Assembly: GCF_009870125.1 (NCBI RefSeq) | Contig: NC_046683.1 | Span: forward strand, 57,861,869-57,925,868 | Direction: 5' to 3' | DNA: 64,000 nt | Origin: Drosophila pseudoobscura | Taxonomy: Eukaryota > Arthropoda > Insecta > Diptera > Drosophilidae | Shown: positions 12,001 through 27,749 of the stretch, in pieces | Layout: each line of letters starts with the position of its first letter | Numbering within the stretch: position 1 is the first letter of the stretch | Translations under genes and position numbers: made by a program | Notes under the pieces: generated by a model | The model's database searches: none | What the model saw: the letters and a program-made list of their open reading frames with translations, nothing else | What the model was told of the DNA's origin: nothing

Positions 12001-13000
12001 TTTTCTTTCTCTCAAATGAGAGTAAATTGATATGACAAATCCGTAGGACGATGCCAGCAAAGGTTTAATGAAGTGAAAAATTGCAAAATAACCAAAAATT
12101 AAATGAAACAATGGCCAGGGATCCATATCCTGTATATATCTATATACATTCCTTTTTTTTGGCTTTTTAGGGCCTTCTCCCCGTTCCGCCCCCCCCGCCC
12201 CCATCCTTCCAGCCAAGAACCGAGAAATTGTGTAAACAAAAATTGAACAAATTTCCAGTTCAGTGGCTTTGTGGCCATTTGGCCATTTATAAAAGTAGTA
12301 TCTATATGGAAGGGGCGTGGCGCCCACTCCCCTGCTGTCTCCACTCCCCACTGTCTCCACTGTCTCCATAGCGGAGGCAATTTGTATTTATTTGTTGGAT
12401 TTCATGTTGAAATTGCTTTCGTGTCTTTTATTTGTATAAATATTTGCAGGACACTCGCCCGCCCCCCCCCCCCCCCTCCTCCTCAAAGGAGGCAACACTT
12501 TTCGCCTTGGCTAGTTGGGGAAAACGCCTCGGATGCCATTGTGTTGGCATTGTTTTTCTTGTGGAAAACAAAAATCATACACAAATTTGCGGTGGTTCGT
12601 CCCCCTCCCCCCACTGCCCCCCCGAGGGAAAACGACGCTTCGTTAAACACATACGCAAATTGTAGCCAGAGAAATTGGCAAGAAAATTTGAAATTCTATA
12701 ACCAGAACGAACCGAAAACTTTATGCACGAGTTGGTGGCACAATTCCCACATAACGATGGATACAGAGGGAGAGATGGAGCAGTTTATATGCAGATATGA
12801 CAAACAACAACAACAACAACAACAGCAGAGCAGCAACAGAACGAGGGACAAATCAGAGTCTGCCTGCAGCTCAGTTCGAACTTCCAAGTGCCACGAAATG
12901 CTGCAAGATCATGGGAGCTATGACACCCGAAAGCTACTATTTGCGTAGCCAACAGACAGCAGGCAACAGCCAGCAGGCAACAGACAAACTTGACTTTTCA
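9001..13000. other. Non-coding block: CA, GA and minisatellite repeats
   Basis: No gene is supported. Visible structure: a CA run at 9270-9297, GA-rich stretches at about 9393-9560, an A-rich stretch at 10580-10640, GT-rich sequence at about 11225-11270, a 9-bp minisatellite at 11861-11929, a C15 homopolymer at 12462-12476 and a CAA/CAG run at about 12797-12835. The many open frames crossing these repeats are low complexity. Confidence 0.5.
11861..11929 (+). repeat. 9-bp minisatellite (consensus ACCCTCTGT)
   Basis: About seven imperfect copies of a 9-bp unit run through this stretch (for example ACCCTCTGTACCCTCTGTA), with single-base variants such as GCG and TTT in place of TCT. It is not coding. 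Confidence 0.7.
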
Positions 13001-14171
13001 CACTCTGGGATATGGGATACTCGAACCTCCAACCTCCAACCTCCTAGCACTCCCACTCGTCTCTGTCTGTCTCTGGCCCTCACTTCGGGCAAATTTGCGT
13101 GCAGATAAATTGCAATCTACCCTGAGGTTTGGACAACGATATGATGGAGATGGCGATGGCAATGCCAATGAAGACGGGAGTGCACTCGGCGAAACTTGCA
13201 ACAGCAGCCGCTGTCATATGCCTGGACTCTGGCAGTGTTTTTCCCAGTGTAGATGGCGGAGGCTGGTGGTTGCTTGCGAGAGCTTGCGGTCGACTTGTGA
13301 GGCACTCGGCGTCGTTGCATTTGTTGTCTTTTAATCACCAGCTAACTAGGAGTTGACTTCATAATTCTAATTGTGTCTCTGATACTGCGACGGGGGTGTC
13401 CGTGTCCGTGTCTGTGTCTGTGTGGCCCCCATTCCCGCACTCTGAGTGCCCCAAAGGGAGAGGCTCGAACGTGACCTGAGCCCAGGCATGCGAGTATTGA
13501 GTTTATTGAGTTTATTTGAGTATCTGATGGGCAAACAATAAATTGCAACTGCAGGCAAACTCGCTCGTATTTGCTCAGGGTGTCCATCCATTCCTTCCAG
13601 TCCAGTCCATGATAAGTGACCTGTTGAGAGGCATTAAATTGATTGAGTTGAACCGAGGTGAGCTAATCTGTACGGTAGGTGTTGGTGGAGCCCCAACCCC
13701 CAGCCATTAGGCTATAGAGCCTAATGATGTCCAAATATTTACTTATAGTTTTGCACAGAGAATTATGAAATCGCTGGAAATTGTTTGACTGATTGATTGG
13801 ACATTTTGAGGAGGTTTCCTTATCGCAAGGTTTAAGATTGGTTGAAATCCCCCCCATAGAGAGGTCGTTTCAGGGCTAGTGCGTGGATTATTTTAATGTG
13901 GGAATATGATTATCTTATCTCTCTGTGGGTCTGATGGCTTTACCCTGAGGGAACCTTGCAGAGCAGAGATTACCCAAGGCAGTCTTTTCTTAGCCCGCAG
14001 AATGGAACCTCTTTCGCCTGTTAAAGACTTTGGTTACCGTCTTCCAATCTATTATCAATCAATGCTGGCACACAGCTACTGCTGTTTGTACCTTTGCCTT
14101 CTCCTCAATCCCTCAATCAACTTGAACTTCGGGGAACGTCAGAGGCAGAAGCAGAAGCCCCCCAAAGTCAT

Positions 14172-14206
<35 letters not shown>

Positions 14207-17200
14207 ATCATAAATATCCAATGCCCGATATCTTATCAGCTGTTGAAAGCACTTTACTAATAATTAAAATGTCATCATTTAGAAATATGAAAAAGTCAAC
14301 AAAAGGCATGGAAACTCCCACTGTTTTCCACCTACTGCTACGATCATTGAAACCGATCTGAACTGCAGTTGAGAAGTTTATTGTTTTCCTATTGACTATT
14401 TAAACTTGATAGAGAGACAGGGAGAGGCAGTCCCAGAGGTGTCTGGGAGCTTTCCAGCTACAACATGCATGTTTTTTTGTCTGCTTTTATCACAGATAGA
14501 GATATTTGCCTTTAAACTGGACTGGGCCCCTGATATTTAACCCTCTGGTGGCCCATTCTATGAGAATGGATACATCTAAGTTCAGAGTGTCTATACATCC
14601 CTGCTCTATTGAATCTCCTAGGCCATTCCTCTCGTCTTTTCAGGTAAGCCACAAGCCAAGTTTACAGTTTGATAAGAAACCCAAGACCATAGAGCACACA
14701 TGGGTTAACCTGACGTTTGTTTGGGCTACACTCTGTGCCAGTCGCAGTCCCAGTCCCAGTCCAAGTGCCAGTCCCCGACTGACTCTCTGTTGACACTAAT
14801 GACAGACGATTGGCGTCAATTTTCGTGTCACATTTGCCAGCGGAGCCAGCCACAGCGACACAGTAGCTGCATTTTCAATTATAAACAGATGTTAAGGTCT
14901 GATAAAGTCGGTCTCTGGCTGCACAATCTCCACCGCATAGCCAGAGGAATAGGAGAAGGAATAGGTATAGGCATAGGTATAGCCATAACCATAACCATAT
15001 CGTCTTATCGCACTCGCGTTGCACTCCACGGAGCATTCCTCTGGGTCTCTCGGTCTCTGGGTCTCTGGCACTCTGGCACTCTGGCACTCTGGTACTTGAG
15101 CCTGTAATGAGTCGTGTCGTTGTCAGTCTCTCCTCCAGGTTGTCTCTGTCTCTGCCTCTGTGGCTTGTTGGCTGTTTGCTCAGATGAGTTTTTAATTAAA
15201 TGCTATCGGTTTGCGCCTTAAATAAATTGAAATAATCAATTTATATTACGTATACGATGGGGCACGGACACGGGCACTGCCACAGGGCACTCGGCACTCT
15301 GTCGCACTCTGTGTCAACAAATTTAATTGAAAATCTAAACAGAAAGTCAAAACACGAAACGACGAGGATGGGGATGAGGCTGGCGATGACGATGACGATG
15401 ACGAGAAGTCAACTGATGAACGTGCCAGGGTCCCTGGGACTGACAATTTGTTTCGGGATACAGGGAGTCGGGAGTCGGGACTCGGGATTGTTTCCAGCTT
15501 CCACCTCTCGTTCGTTGTTTGTGCGCATAATTTTAAAATCAATACAAATATATCCATGGTCTATGGACGGATTCAGGGATCCATTCGGGCAGGGCGCTCT
15601 GTAGGGAATCCATGGCATATCGTCCACCCTCTCCGTTCTCCGATTGAGTTGATTGAAAATTATGCTCTTTGCATTCAATTAAAGCTGTCGATGATACGCC
15701 ATTCGATCGTAAATCTTATGAAAGTCAATCTACCCCAACCCCTTCCCCATAATGGGATGGATTTATGGGCTACCTGCAGGCCACGGCCTACCGTACGGGC
15801 ACGGGCACGACTACGACTACGAGTATCTGCATGAGTATCTGTATCTTTATGGTGACGGTAGTCTTATCGACTTCATTAACCAAACAAATGTGTTTATTGC
15901 CCAACGGCTAAGGCCATAAACGAGGCGGCAGCCAGCAGCCAGCAGCCAGCGAAAGCAGCGCTTAGCCAAGATAAAATAAACAAATTAAATTAAATTATTG
16001 TACTAGAAATATTATTAATAATATTATTAGCTCTCCCTCTCTGGCTCTCTGCCCCTCGCTTAATCTCAACGGAAGTCGCCACAGTTTATATGATCCCTTC
16101 TCCCTCTCTCTCTCCCACTCTCTCTTTCTGTAGTATAATATTCAATATAATGTTTTATTGGGTGCTATATTTGTGGGTGGGGGGCTAGACCACCCATCAG
16201 TGCTGGTGGGAGTAGAATTTGACAAGGGGTTGCATTGCAATTCCATCTTCTATTCCATTGGTGGATCCCCCCTCCCACGCCACTGGGCTCTAGGGGGGAT
16301 AGCCCCAAAACGGACTGGGATTAGGCCATTTATATGCATGGCCCAAAATGCAAGGCACAAACGTCATTTGCACACAATTAGTGACATTGGACACCCCCAA
16401 ATGCCGATGGAATGCCGATAGAATGGCATGGAATCCCCTGATACGGGCACGGGTATGGGTATTGTGATTAGACGAGGGTTGCTCATGGGAGGGGGGGCTG
16501 GGATAGGTGCCAGTAATCACTGACGGCAGCCAGAGGGTGGGAGATATGCTACCGAGTTTTCCCTACCGGGATTATCTGTGTATATCTGTCGGCTCTTCTT
16601 TGATTCTCTCCCATAATTGCATCACGTTTATTGTGCGATAATTAAAGGAAGGGAATTGTTTCCCCATTCGGCTGCTCCACTCTGCCCCCCCTCCACCCCT
16701 TCTCTGATGCGATACCATTTCGAAATTTACATAATCGCAATCAATCACTTGATGGGGCCCCACCAAACAGACTTGAAATACAATTTGAAAAATTACGCTA
16801 CACTTGTTCAAACAATTTGGCGGAAAGCTGCCTCTCCATTTTGCTCTTTTTTGCTCCACGTCGAGGGGAGGGAGCACTTGCCTGTGTCAGGGATGGAGTG
16901 GGTGGGGCTGCAATCGGAATGATAAATGCTAATTTGAGGCAAGATCACGCATAAACCAACAATAAATAAATCAAATGGCAGGTCATACAAAAAACTTGCC
17001 CCGCCGCCCAATCAGAGGGGACCAGGGGATGGGGATGGGGGGTGTTGGGTGGGGTCTTGCCTCATATGAATGCGATTTAGGGCCACTTATGCATGGCCAT
17101 GTTAAAAAAAGGCAACGAAAAGTTAAGGAATCAAGGAGCTCTGGCACGATTTTCACTTACGTTTTTTCGCAGCAAATTGTTTAGTGATTTACGAGGACAA

Positions 17201-17811
17201 GGAGGCGAAGCCATTTATTAGATGAGATTAAGTAAAGGGAGCAAGAGGCCATTGAACGAGCACCCCCAGCCCCCAAGCCCATTCGCAGGCTCCCCCTGCC
17301 CTGCCCTGAGTACGCAAAAACTTTTCCAAAGAACAGAAAGTTTCGACTTTTTTCAATAGGAATTTATACATTATGCGAGATAATAAAGGGAGACACAGAG
17401 GGAGAGAAAGACAGGGAACAAAGGGTGGGGATCCACCATAGCAGTAGTATCTTTATCTATCCGTTATGGTCTGCCAAAAGATACCTTCTCCAGCGGCACT
17501 CATCATAATCATACATCTAATGCCACATTGCCCGATCATACGCCATTTACATGCCCATCCAATATGCCCATCCTTCAGGGGAGGCTACGAGAAATGGACA
17601 ATCAATCCACCCATTTCGGTTCATCTACTCTGGCCCCATTGTATCCCTGTGCCGGGCTCCATTGTAGCCCGTAAAATACACATTTTCTGGTGGTAGAAAA
17701 TCCAGCAAATTGATTTTAGTGGGTGTTTACACAGAGCTTTAGAAGTACTTCCCGGGCGAACTTTTCACAATTTGCCTTGCCCGAACCCCCGGAGCACATC
17801 CAGCACACGCC

Positions 17812-17843
<32 letters not shown>

Positions 17844-19000
17844 GCCAAGGGAGCGAAAGAGATGCAGCGAGAGTGGAGCGAAAGAGACAGAGCGAAGAGA
17901 GACAGAGCAGAGACAAGTCGGGCCAGACGGATGGCGGAGCGGACACATTCGAGCCATAAAGGGCAAGTGGCAAAACCTCACAAATGGCAAATGGCAGCAT
18001 TTAGTATGATTATCCCATGGAGGAGAGCGGGTGAGCAGGGGGGGAGGGGGGAGGGCAGTACTGAAGTACCAACAGAAACAGAGCAACTCTTGGCCCTCAT
18101 CCTCCCAGCCTCACAGCCTCGGTGGCTCTGCTCTGCTCTTCCGACTCGGGGGTTCAGTGTTTCGGAGTCTCCATTTCCATTTCCATTTCCATGCCGAAGG
18201 GTAAATGCCACTTGGCTGCTAAACATTTGGGTGTGTGCCTCCCCCTGTCCCTCGGATACAGCAGGGGTGGAGTCAACAGGGGTGTGTGAGTGGGTGGGTG
18301 GGTGTGGTGCGGGACGGGACGGGGGACTTTTATATGCCATTTCTTTTATTGCTTTAATATGTTAATAGCATTTACTGCGGCTGCCTTTTGCTGTTGCTGT
18401 TTGTTGCTATTTTTCTTCATCTGTCGCTCGTTTGGGCATACCCCATGCCCCCTGCCCAGGGCGGGGTATGCTCGAACGAGTCTCCAGACTCTTGACTCCA
18501 GACTCCCCTTGAAGCCATTTCCCCCATAGGGTATCCGCACTTCCAGAGAGCTGCCGGTCGGCGGGTTGCCTTTTTTAAATGATTTTCGCCCTTCAGTCTG
18601 AGGTTTGAGACATGAGCTCTTTTTGCGTCTGCTTTTTGCGAATCTGGCCAAAAAGGATTTCTGTGCACATTATCATCTTTTATAGCCATTATCATATCAT
18701 CTGCCCTCGTCCTCTTTATCTGATTTTTGACTAAGGATTCGGGGGTTTCCTCTCCTTCGAGCAGAAATATCGTGTAATGTGTGTAGTAAGTTCTTGAGAT
18801 TTTATGCAAAGATCCAAGGATCCCAGGAACATTTGGGCTGAATATTTTACAATTTATGGCTATGTGTCGAAGGGATATGTGACCTCTGCTGAAAGAGGAA
18901 TATTTCCAGAACTGATTGAAGTCCCACACAGCCCCAAAACTATCCCCCCACTATCACCCTAGTTCGCCAGTAAGCAAAACTTTCCCCAGCATCAGCATCG
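13001..19000. other. Non-coding block
   Basis: No gene is supported. It contains a GA run at 14175-14203, a 10-bp CTCTGGCACT repeat at about 15049-15092, an 18-bp perfect AT palindrome at 16008-16025, AC repeats at 17811-17838, CCATTT hexamers at about 18172-18192 and GTGGGTGGGTGG at about 18290-18303. Short blocks of TAATTA-type homeodomain-like sequence recur but are too common to call as sites. Confidence 0.5.
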
Positions 19001-22000
19001 AAGATCCTTTCACACCTCCGAACGCCCTCAGGTATTTCAGCCAATTAGTGGCATATAAAATAAATTCAATTTCCACGCACACTCAATCCCACCCGAGGGA
19101 CTCCCGAGGACAGAGGGGAGGGAACGGCAGGGGAGGGGACAAACCAAAGGTTCAGTTGAGCGTATGTGTGAATAATGTTGCCGCCTCGAGGCGGCCCTGC
19201 CTCGGGCGCGGATCCGGATGTGGCTGTGGCTGTGGATAAATACCCCACCTTCGTCGAGCCACAAATTAGCGCAAATATTTTTAAGGGTTGATTAGGCAAA
19301 TGTTCGTTAACTTTCGGGCCAGCACTTGTCGGCGGATACGACGGGATACGCCAGGAGCCGGCACCAGTCAGAGAACGAGGGTCTGGTTCGGGTTCTGGTT
19401 CTGGTTCGGGGACTGGGTTCTGGGTCCGGAGACTGGGTTCTGGGACTGGAATCGGCATTAATTATGCTAAACATTTTTAAACATTGTCCTCACGTGCATC
19501 GCTAAGGAGACTCGCGACTCTTGAGGATACCCTCCCATTCCATCCCCTTCCTGACTCACTTTTGATTGGATTTTGGATTGTGAGGAGGGGAGGGGAAAAA
19601 CTTTTGCCCTCCCAGGGGTTCGCTCTGGCTTTTGCTGTTGCTGTTGCCTTCCCTTCCGCTGGGCAATTATGCAAATTAGATTTAATACCTTTCAACACAT
19701 TTAAGCGGATTACAATTTAATATTTCTCACATTGTTTATCTGCGATTCTAGATTCTGTTTGCTTTGGCCGTTTGCCGGGCCGCCGATGGGCCCGCGACCC
19801 CCTTCGGCACACATGGGTTAATTAGCCCTGGCAACGGGCGCGGAATGGTACGCCGGAATGGCACAGCCAAGAAGTTGATGACTCTTTTTGTACATTTTAA
19901 TTGTGGCAATTAATGTGCCACACAAAAGGGAGACAGCAACAGGAAACAAGTTCTACAAATCATCAACAATTTGTTTGAGAAGTTGATGGATGGATGGATG
20001 GAAGGAAGGTGAAAGGTGCAGTGGTGGCAGGAAGAAACTTTAAGCTTTCACAAATGGAAAGGGTTAAGAAAGCCTCTAGATTTGGTCTTAAGGATTGAAG
20101 ATGGAAAAGGTCTGGGCAAATGGAGGATAATTACGAGATAAAGGAAGTAAAAGTTGCTGGCAACTTCCCCCTTACAAAAGATGAATATACCCCAGATCTA
20201 TACCTATATTCCACTCCCAAATGATTATCGCCTGCTTCTCCTACCATTATCGACAGCCACTCAACCGTTTGGCGACAAATTTATCAATTCATTAATCAAT
20301 TCATAACCCAATTGAGAATGGAATGCATCGCATCGGATGGCATGGCATGGCATCGAATGGCAGGGCATGGCTCGTGATATGCCGCGACTAATACCATAAT
20401 TTCCAGCATGTTTACACAATCCATCTGGCTATATTCCAGCAAACCAAACAGACAGAGAGGGAGGGGGAGGCAGCGAGGAAAAAGAATGGATGAGGAAAAT
20501 GTCCAAGAGCAATCAGCAGGCGAAATCGTAGACCGAAGTTGGTGCCATCAATCCATAAAGGAACCAAAGGAAAATCATGAAAATCCGTGCGTGCGTTCAT
20601 TGAACAAACAGGGGGAAAAGCAAGAGAGACAGATATATAAAGAGAGACCGAGAGAGAGAGAGAGGGAGAAAGGGAGAGCTAACTGTGAGGATGTCAATGT
20701 CCTGACATTTGCCAAAATGATTTCGATTTAATCGTTAGGAAATTCTTGCACCAGTCAGTCGAAAAATTCATTCATTTCCATCAAACCTAATTGCTGCAGG
20801 CATTACGAAAGGGAGAGAGAGAGAGAGAGAGCATTTAGAGGAAGAGAGATGGCATGATTTGTAAGGGGAAATTGTCACCATATGCGTCAACACGCAATAA
20901 TTCACCAGAAAAATAATCCAAACAATTGACCAAAACGGAATCCCCTCTCTCCAACACCCGTCTCCCGTCTCCCCTCTCCAATCTCTCTCTCAGTCTCTGG
21001 TCCTTTGGCTAATGGCGAGGGTGTGTCCTCCCAGAGTCCCAGAGTCTACGCCTCTGACTCTCGACTGTGGATTGTGGATTGTGTGCCTGCAGCAAGTGCC
21101 ACATACCCTCTTTTGGTGTTTTGGTGCTAATTGAATTCATTGCCGCGTTGATCAAGTGCTGCCAAACAACAACAAATCATCCCCAGAGGCTAATGATACC
21201 AAAACGTCGACTGAGGCAGGAGGCAGAAAGCAGGAGGCACAGTGTCCTGTGGACTCGACTTGCCAAAAACTCCACCATGCCATGGAAACTCTTGGAAAAG
21301 TATAGGAAAACGTTGAGGGGAGTCCAAGAAGGAAGGGAGTGCGGAAGGGGGGTGGTGGCTGGGAGCGAGTGCTCCGCTCCGATTGCTGATTCTGGCTGGT
21401 TGTTCCGCCAGTTATTTTTGTGCGTTAAATGAAATTAGAAAACCTTATGTTGAGTTAATTGGCAAATTTAAGAGACCACTGAGGGGCGGGGGTACCCACA
21501 AGGGACAGAGGGGGCGTCACGTTACAGGTTGAAGCCAGAGAAAGAGAGAGAAATCTTGGGAAAAGTGGAACCGATAGGACAGAAGGAAGAAAGGTAGTTG
21601 CGATTGAGGGAAGACCCTCCAAAAGTTAAAGTATTCGATAAGGCACAGGAATGATTGATACCCAGCTTTGAGAGCAGATATCTCTAATAGAGGACTCTCT
21701 ATTCCCGAGTCCTTTGGCAGATGCTTTCAAGATCGAAACAATCCTCTGCCTAAACGCATCTAGGCCCAAAAATGCTGCCCCATCAATTAGAATGGGATTT
21801 CTGCACCGAAACTGCAGCAATTAAAGTCGGCAATGCGTTGCATCCATTGTGCTGGCCATCGAGGCCAATCAATAGGACACCACGGCAGCACCCTTTGCCC
21901 CCCCCCCCCCCCCCTTCCGCCGCTGCTGACAGAACAAACAGCCATTAGCTAGATGGCTAACGAGCAATAACCGCTTACAGGACACCACCCCGGCCCAGCA

Positions 22001-25000
22001 GTCTCCGCACCGCGCTCACCCTCTGATCCCCAGACAAATGCAAATTTGACAATAATAAAATCCAACATATGACAATAATCGCACATATTTGACAATAAAA
22101 TCGAAAATCGAGGAAATTCGATTGAATATTAGCGGAAAAGTTCAACGAATGCCACAAGGAATGAGGCGGCATTCAGGGAATGAGCGAGTGAGCGAATGAG
22201 CGAATGAGGGAGTGTTAGGAAGGAGGTGGCATGACAAATCAGTAAAGCAAACATCGCATATAACAAAATTAAGCATAAAATGTGATCATCTGTGTTGACA
22301 TGAAGATCAAATTGGGACCAGGCCGGGCGACTGCCGCTGCAGGACGACCCAAGAGGGTTGCCCAACAGGGGATAACCAAACTGTAACACCAGCAACAATG
22401 GCAACAAAAGTCAGGACTAGGGAACAGGGTACAGGGTACAGGGTACACGGAACAGGATATATAGGGAACAGGGAAGTGAACCCTCAATTCAAATGGCAAT
22501 TTGCTGGGTGTGTGCCTCGGCTGCCCCTTGTGTACGTGTGTACGTGTGTGCTGGTGTGCGTGTGTGTTTATAGAAATTATAACTCAAATTTAATTTGCAA
22601 CAGATGCGACAATCAGGCATCGAGCATCGAGCATCGAGGCAGCATCCACAACAATCCACAACCCCATCCCATCCAAAATCCAATTCCAATTCCAGTTTTA
22701 CGGTTTGATCTTTGTCACCCTTTTTTCGGTTGGGCAGACATTTCAATGAATGAAATGCCCTGTGCTCTACTGTGCTCTGCTCTGCTGTGCTGTGCTACAA
22801 ATTACCCGCTAATAGCTCAATGAATTGAAATTAGGAAGGGACTCAACCTCCCTCCTCCTCCTCTATCCGTTCCCCCGTTCGGGTATCCCTTTGTGAGCGT
22901 GCTCTGTGCTCTGGTTCTGGCTTCAAACATTTGGCCACTTCAAGGCAAATCAAAATAAAGCGCAGCATCAGCAACCGCAGGGCAGGGCAGGGCAGGGCCC
23001 AGGGTGCACAGTGGGTTCCAAGGGAGATGGAAAGGTTTTCACGAGTTGCAGAGGGAATAGTATGTCAAAGTACAACTATCCCGGACCACTGTGCCAAGCC
23101 ATTGTCTAATTCTCTCGTTTATTTATACAGAAATGCTCTACGTGTTAGAGGGCCATCAGCAGAGCGAAATGAATTTTTATTAGCCCATCAAAACAGCACC
23201 AACAAGAAACTGCTGCATAATAACAACAACAACAGCAGCAGCAACAGCAACAGCAACAGATCAAACATCCAATAATAACAATATAAAGCATACTTCAAGG
23301 CAAAGACCAGCAGACAGCCACAGCCACCAGTAGAGAAAGGTCTCTCCGGCTGTGTTCTGTTCTGTCTGTGAAATACTTGAGAATTACGTGATAAAGTGGT
23401 CTCTCCAGTTCTCTCTCTCTCTATCTCTCTATAAAGAAGAATGAAAACGGGGAATCGAGAACACTTCCAAATGAGTTCACATTTTGTGTCACTTTTCCGA
23501 TTAGGTTGGGGTTCAATTATCAGAGTGGATCGTCAGAAGATTCCTCATGAGAGGATGTACTCGGGAATAGGGAAACGATCATGGAATATCATTTGTAGCA
23601 CCACACTTTGTAAGTGTTAACCGACTTCAAATCACTTGAAAAGATTACCCATAAACCATCCGTAACACCCGTTTGGAGCGCGGTGGAGCCCAAGTACAAC
23701 CTGAACACTCCTTCGGTTATCAAAAATTGAAATACCTCGACTGATTTCGATTTCTGGTCTGTGCTTGATAATATATTATATGTATTACCCGTGTATATGG
23801 CTCGTCTTCGTCTTCGTCTACGTCTGCGTCTGCTGTCGTCTGTCGGAAATTGAGGCTCACCATGATTTTGCTTCAATTTTCCAACCCATACAATCGAATC
23901 GAATCGAATCGAATCGAACATCCAAGTGCTCTTCTGTTGTTCGCTGGCCTGGCTACATTTTAATTAGCGAAATAATTCTAAAGTGATACTATAAATTTAG
24001 TCATAATTATTGTCTCAGCAATTAAGTTGATTATCTTCCGCACATTGTGATTTATTTGCAACGATAAGCATTATCGCATCGCCAGTGCCTGTGCCAGTGC
24101 CTGTGCCAGTGCCAGTGCCTGTGCCTGTGCCTGTGCCCTGGAGTGCGTTTTTGATTGGATTGGGGCATTCGAAATGCCTTTAAATGGTTCTCTATTTATG
24201 ATTGCGGTCGCTGTACGAGTATTTGGAAATTCGAGAGCATAGACAGCTCTTAAATCGAAAATAGATTAGATACAAAACAGAGGTTAACAGGAGGTTCCTT
24301 CTTCATTTGATTCCATTTCATACCTTTCTTTCTTTCACTTTTTCACTTCACATAACATCACTTCTTTCAGCTCCATCTTCTCCTCTTGCCCCTGGCCAAT
24401 CGTTCCACTTCCATTTGTTATAGTTTTTAGCACTTTATTTCAAAAAAAAAATTCCACCAAGTCATCTGCAATGTTTGGTTTTTTCCTCGTTTTTTTGTTT
24501 TGTTGTTACATATTTCTGTATTTGTATTTGTATCTGTGTGTGTGTGTTTGTCAATGTAAACTGATTTCTAATAAATACATACACATACAATTAAATACAC
24601 TCAATCGAAAAAAAAGACAAAAAAAAACCTACATCAATGTTAAAATGTTAGAATAACATAATTACATAAATTACACATGATTGGCACACATTATTATTAT
24701 TATTATTATTATTACACAAGCAAATTGTAAAACTAATCTCATTTAACGTAATTGAACGTATTTTATTTTACTGGCATTATTCAACTTTAGATTTATGTTT
24801 ATTTATAAGTATTTACTTATGTTTTATGTTTTTATCTAAGACTAAAACTTCACAAAAAAAAAAAAAAATCTTTTCTCTAATTAGATGGATTTATGTTTAT
24901 GTACAAATAGGGGGATGATGATAGTGGGGTATGGGTGATGGGGGATGAGGGTGTGGGTGTGGGTGTGGGGGAGTAATGACTTTTAATTTTAATATTTTCG

Positions 25001-25153
25001 TTGACATATATCACACAGTGCATGGTTTTTGTTGCTGCCCCAAAAACAAAACAAAAAAAAGAAGAAGGAAAACAAACATTTCAACAAATTGCGGAAATCG
25101 AAAAGTGTGTGGCTTTTAATGATGGGTGGGACGGCGGATTGATCGCGGCCTGA
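19001..25153. other. Non-coding block, including the likely exex 3' UTR at its right end
   Basis: No gene is supported. It contains GGTTCTGG repeats at about 19382-19450, GATGGATG repeats at about 19986-20004, a GA run at 20811-20831, a C17 homopolymer at 21898-21914, CAGGGTA repeats at about 22428-22450, a CAA/CAG run at about 23221-23260, GAATC repeats at 23893-23918, a GTGCCT/GTGCCA array at 24082-24135 and an ATT run at 24691-24713. On the minus strand an AATAAA at 24762-24767 lies about 520 nt past the exex stop and could end its mRNA. Confidence 0.5.
24082..24135 (+). repeat. 6-bp array (GTGCCT/GTGCCA)
   Basis: About nine tandem hexamers alternate between GTGCCT and GTGCCA. They lie in the non-coding block left of the likely exex 3' UTR. 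Confidence 0.7.
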
Positions 25154-25282
25154 CTAGAATGGATGCCCCTCCTCCTCCTCCTCTTGGGCATCCACATCCT
25201 CCTCCTGCTCCTCCTCCTCCTCCTCCTCCTCGAATACCAATTCCATATCCAATTCCATGTCCAACTCTGGGTCCTCCTCCTC
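25154..25282 (-). other. exex: In-frame acidic extension beyond the exex TAG
   Basis: Directly after the exex stop the same frame stays open for 42 codons (25282-25157) and ends at a second TAG (25156-25154). It begins EEEDPELDMELDMEL and continues with runs of eight and five Glu. This is a coherent acidic tail like the acidic C-terminal region of vertebrate MNX1. Either the TAG is leaky (readthrough), or it is a recent GAG-to-TAG change or a sequencing difference, or the openness is only a by-product of a GAG repeat. Sequence alone does not decide. Confidence 0.5.

Positions 25283-27749
<2,467 letters not shown>

Noticed and set aside
12271-12948. 225-codon open frame between RNaseX25 and exex
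   Set aside because: It runs through a C homopolymer, CCCC-rich stretches and a CAA/CAG microsatellite. The product is low complexity with no family resemblance.
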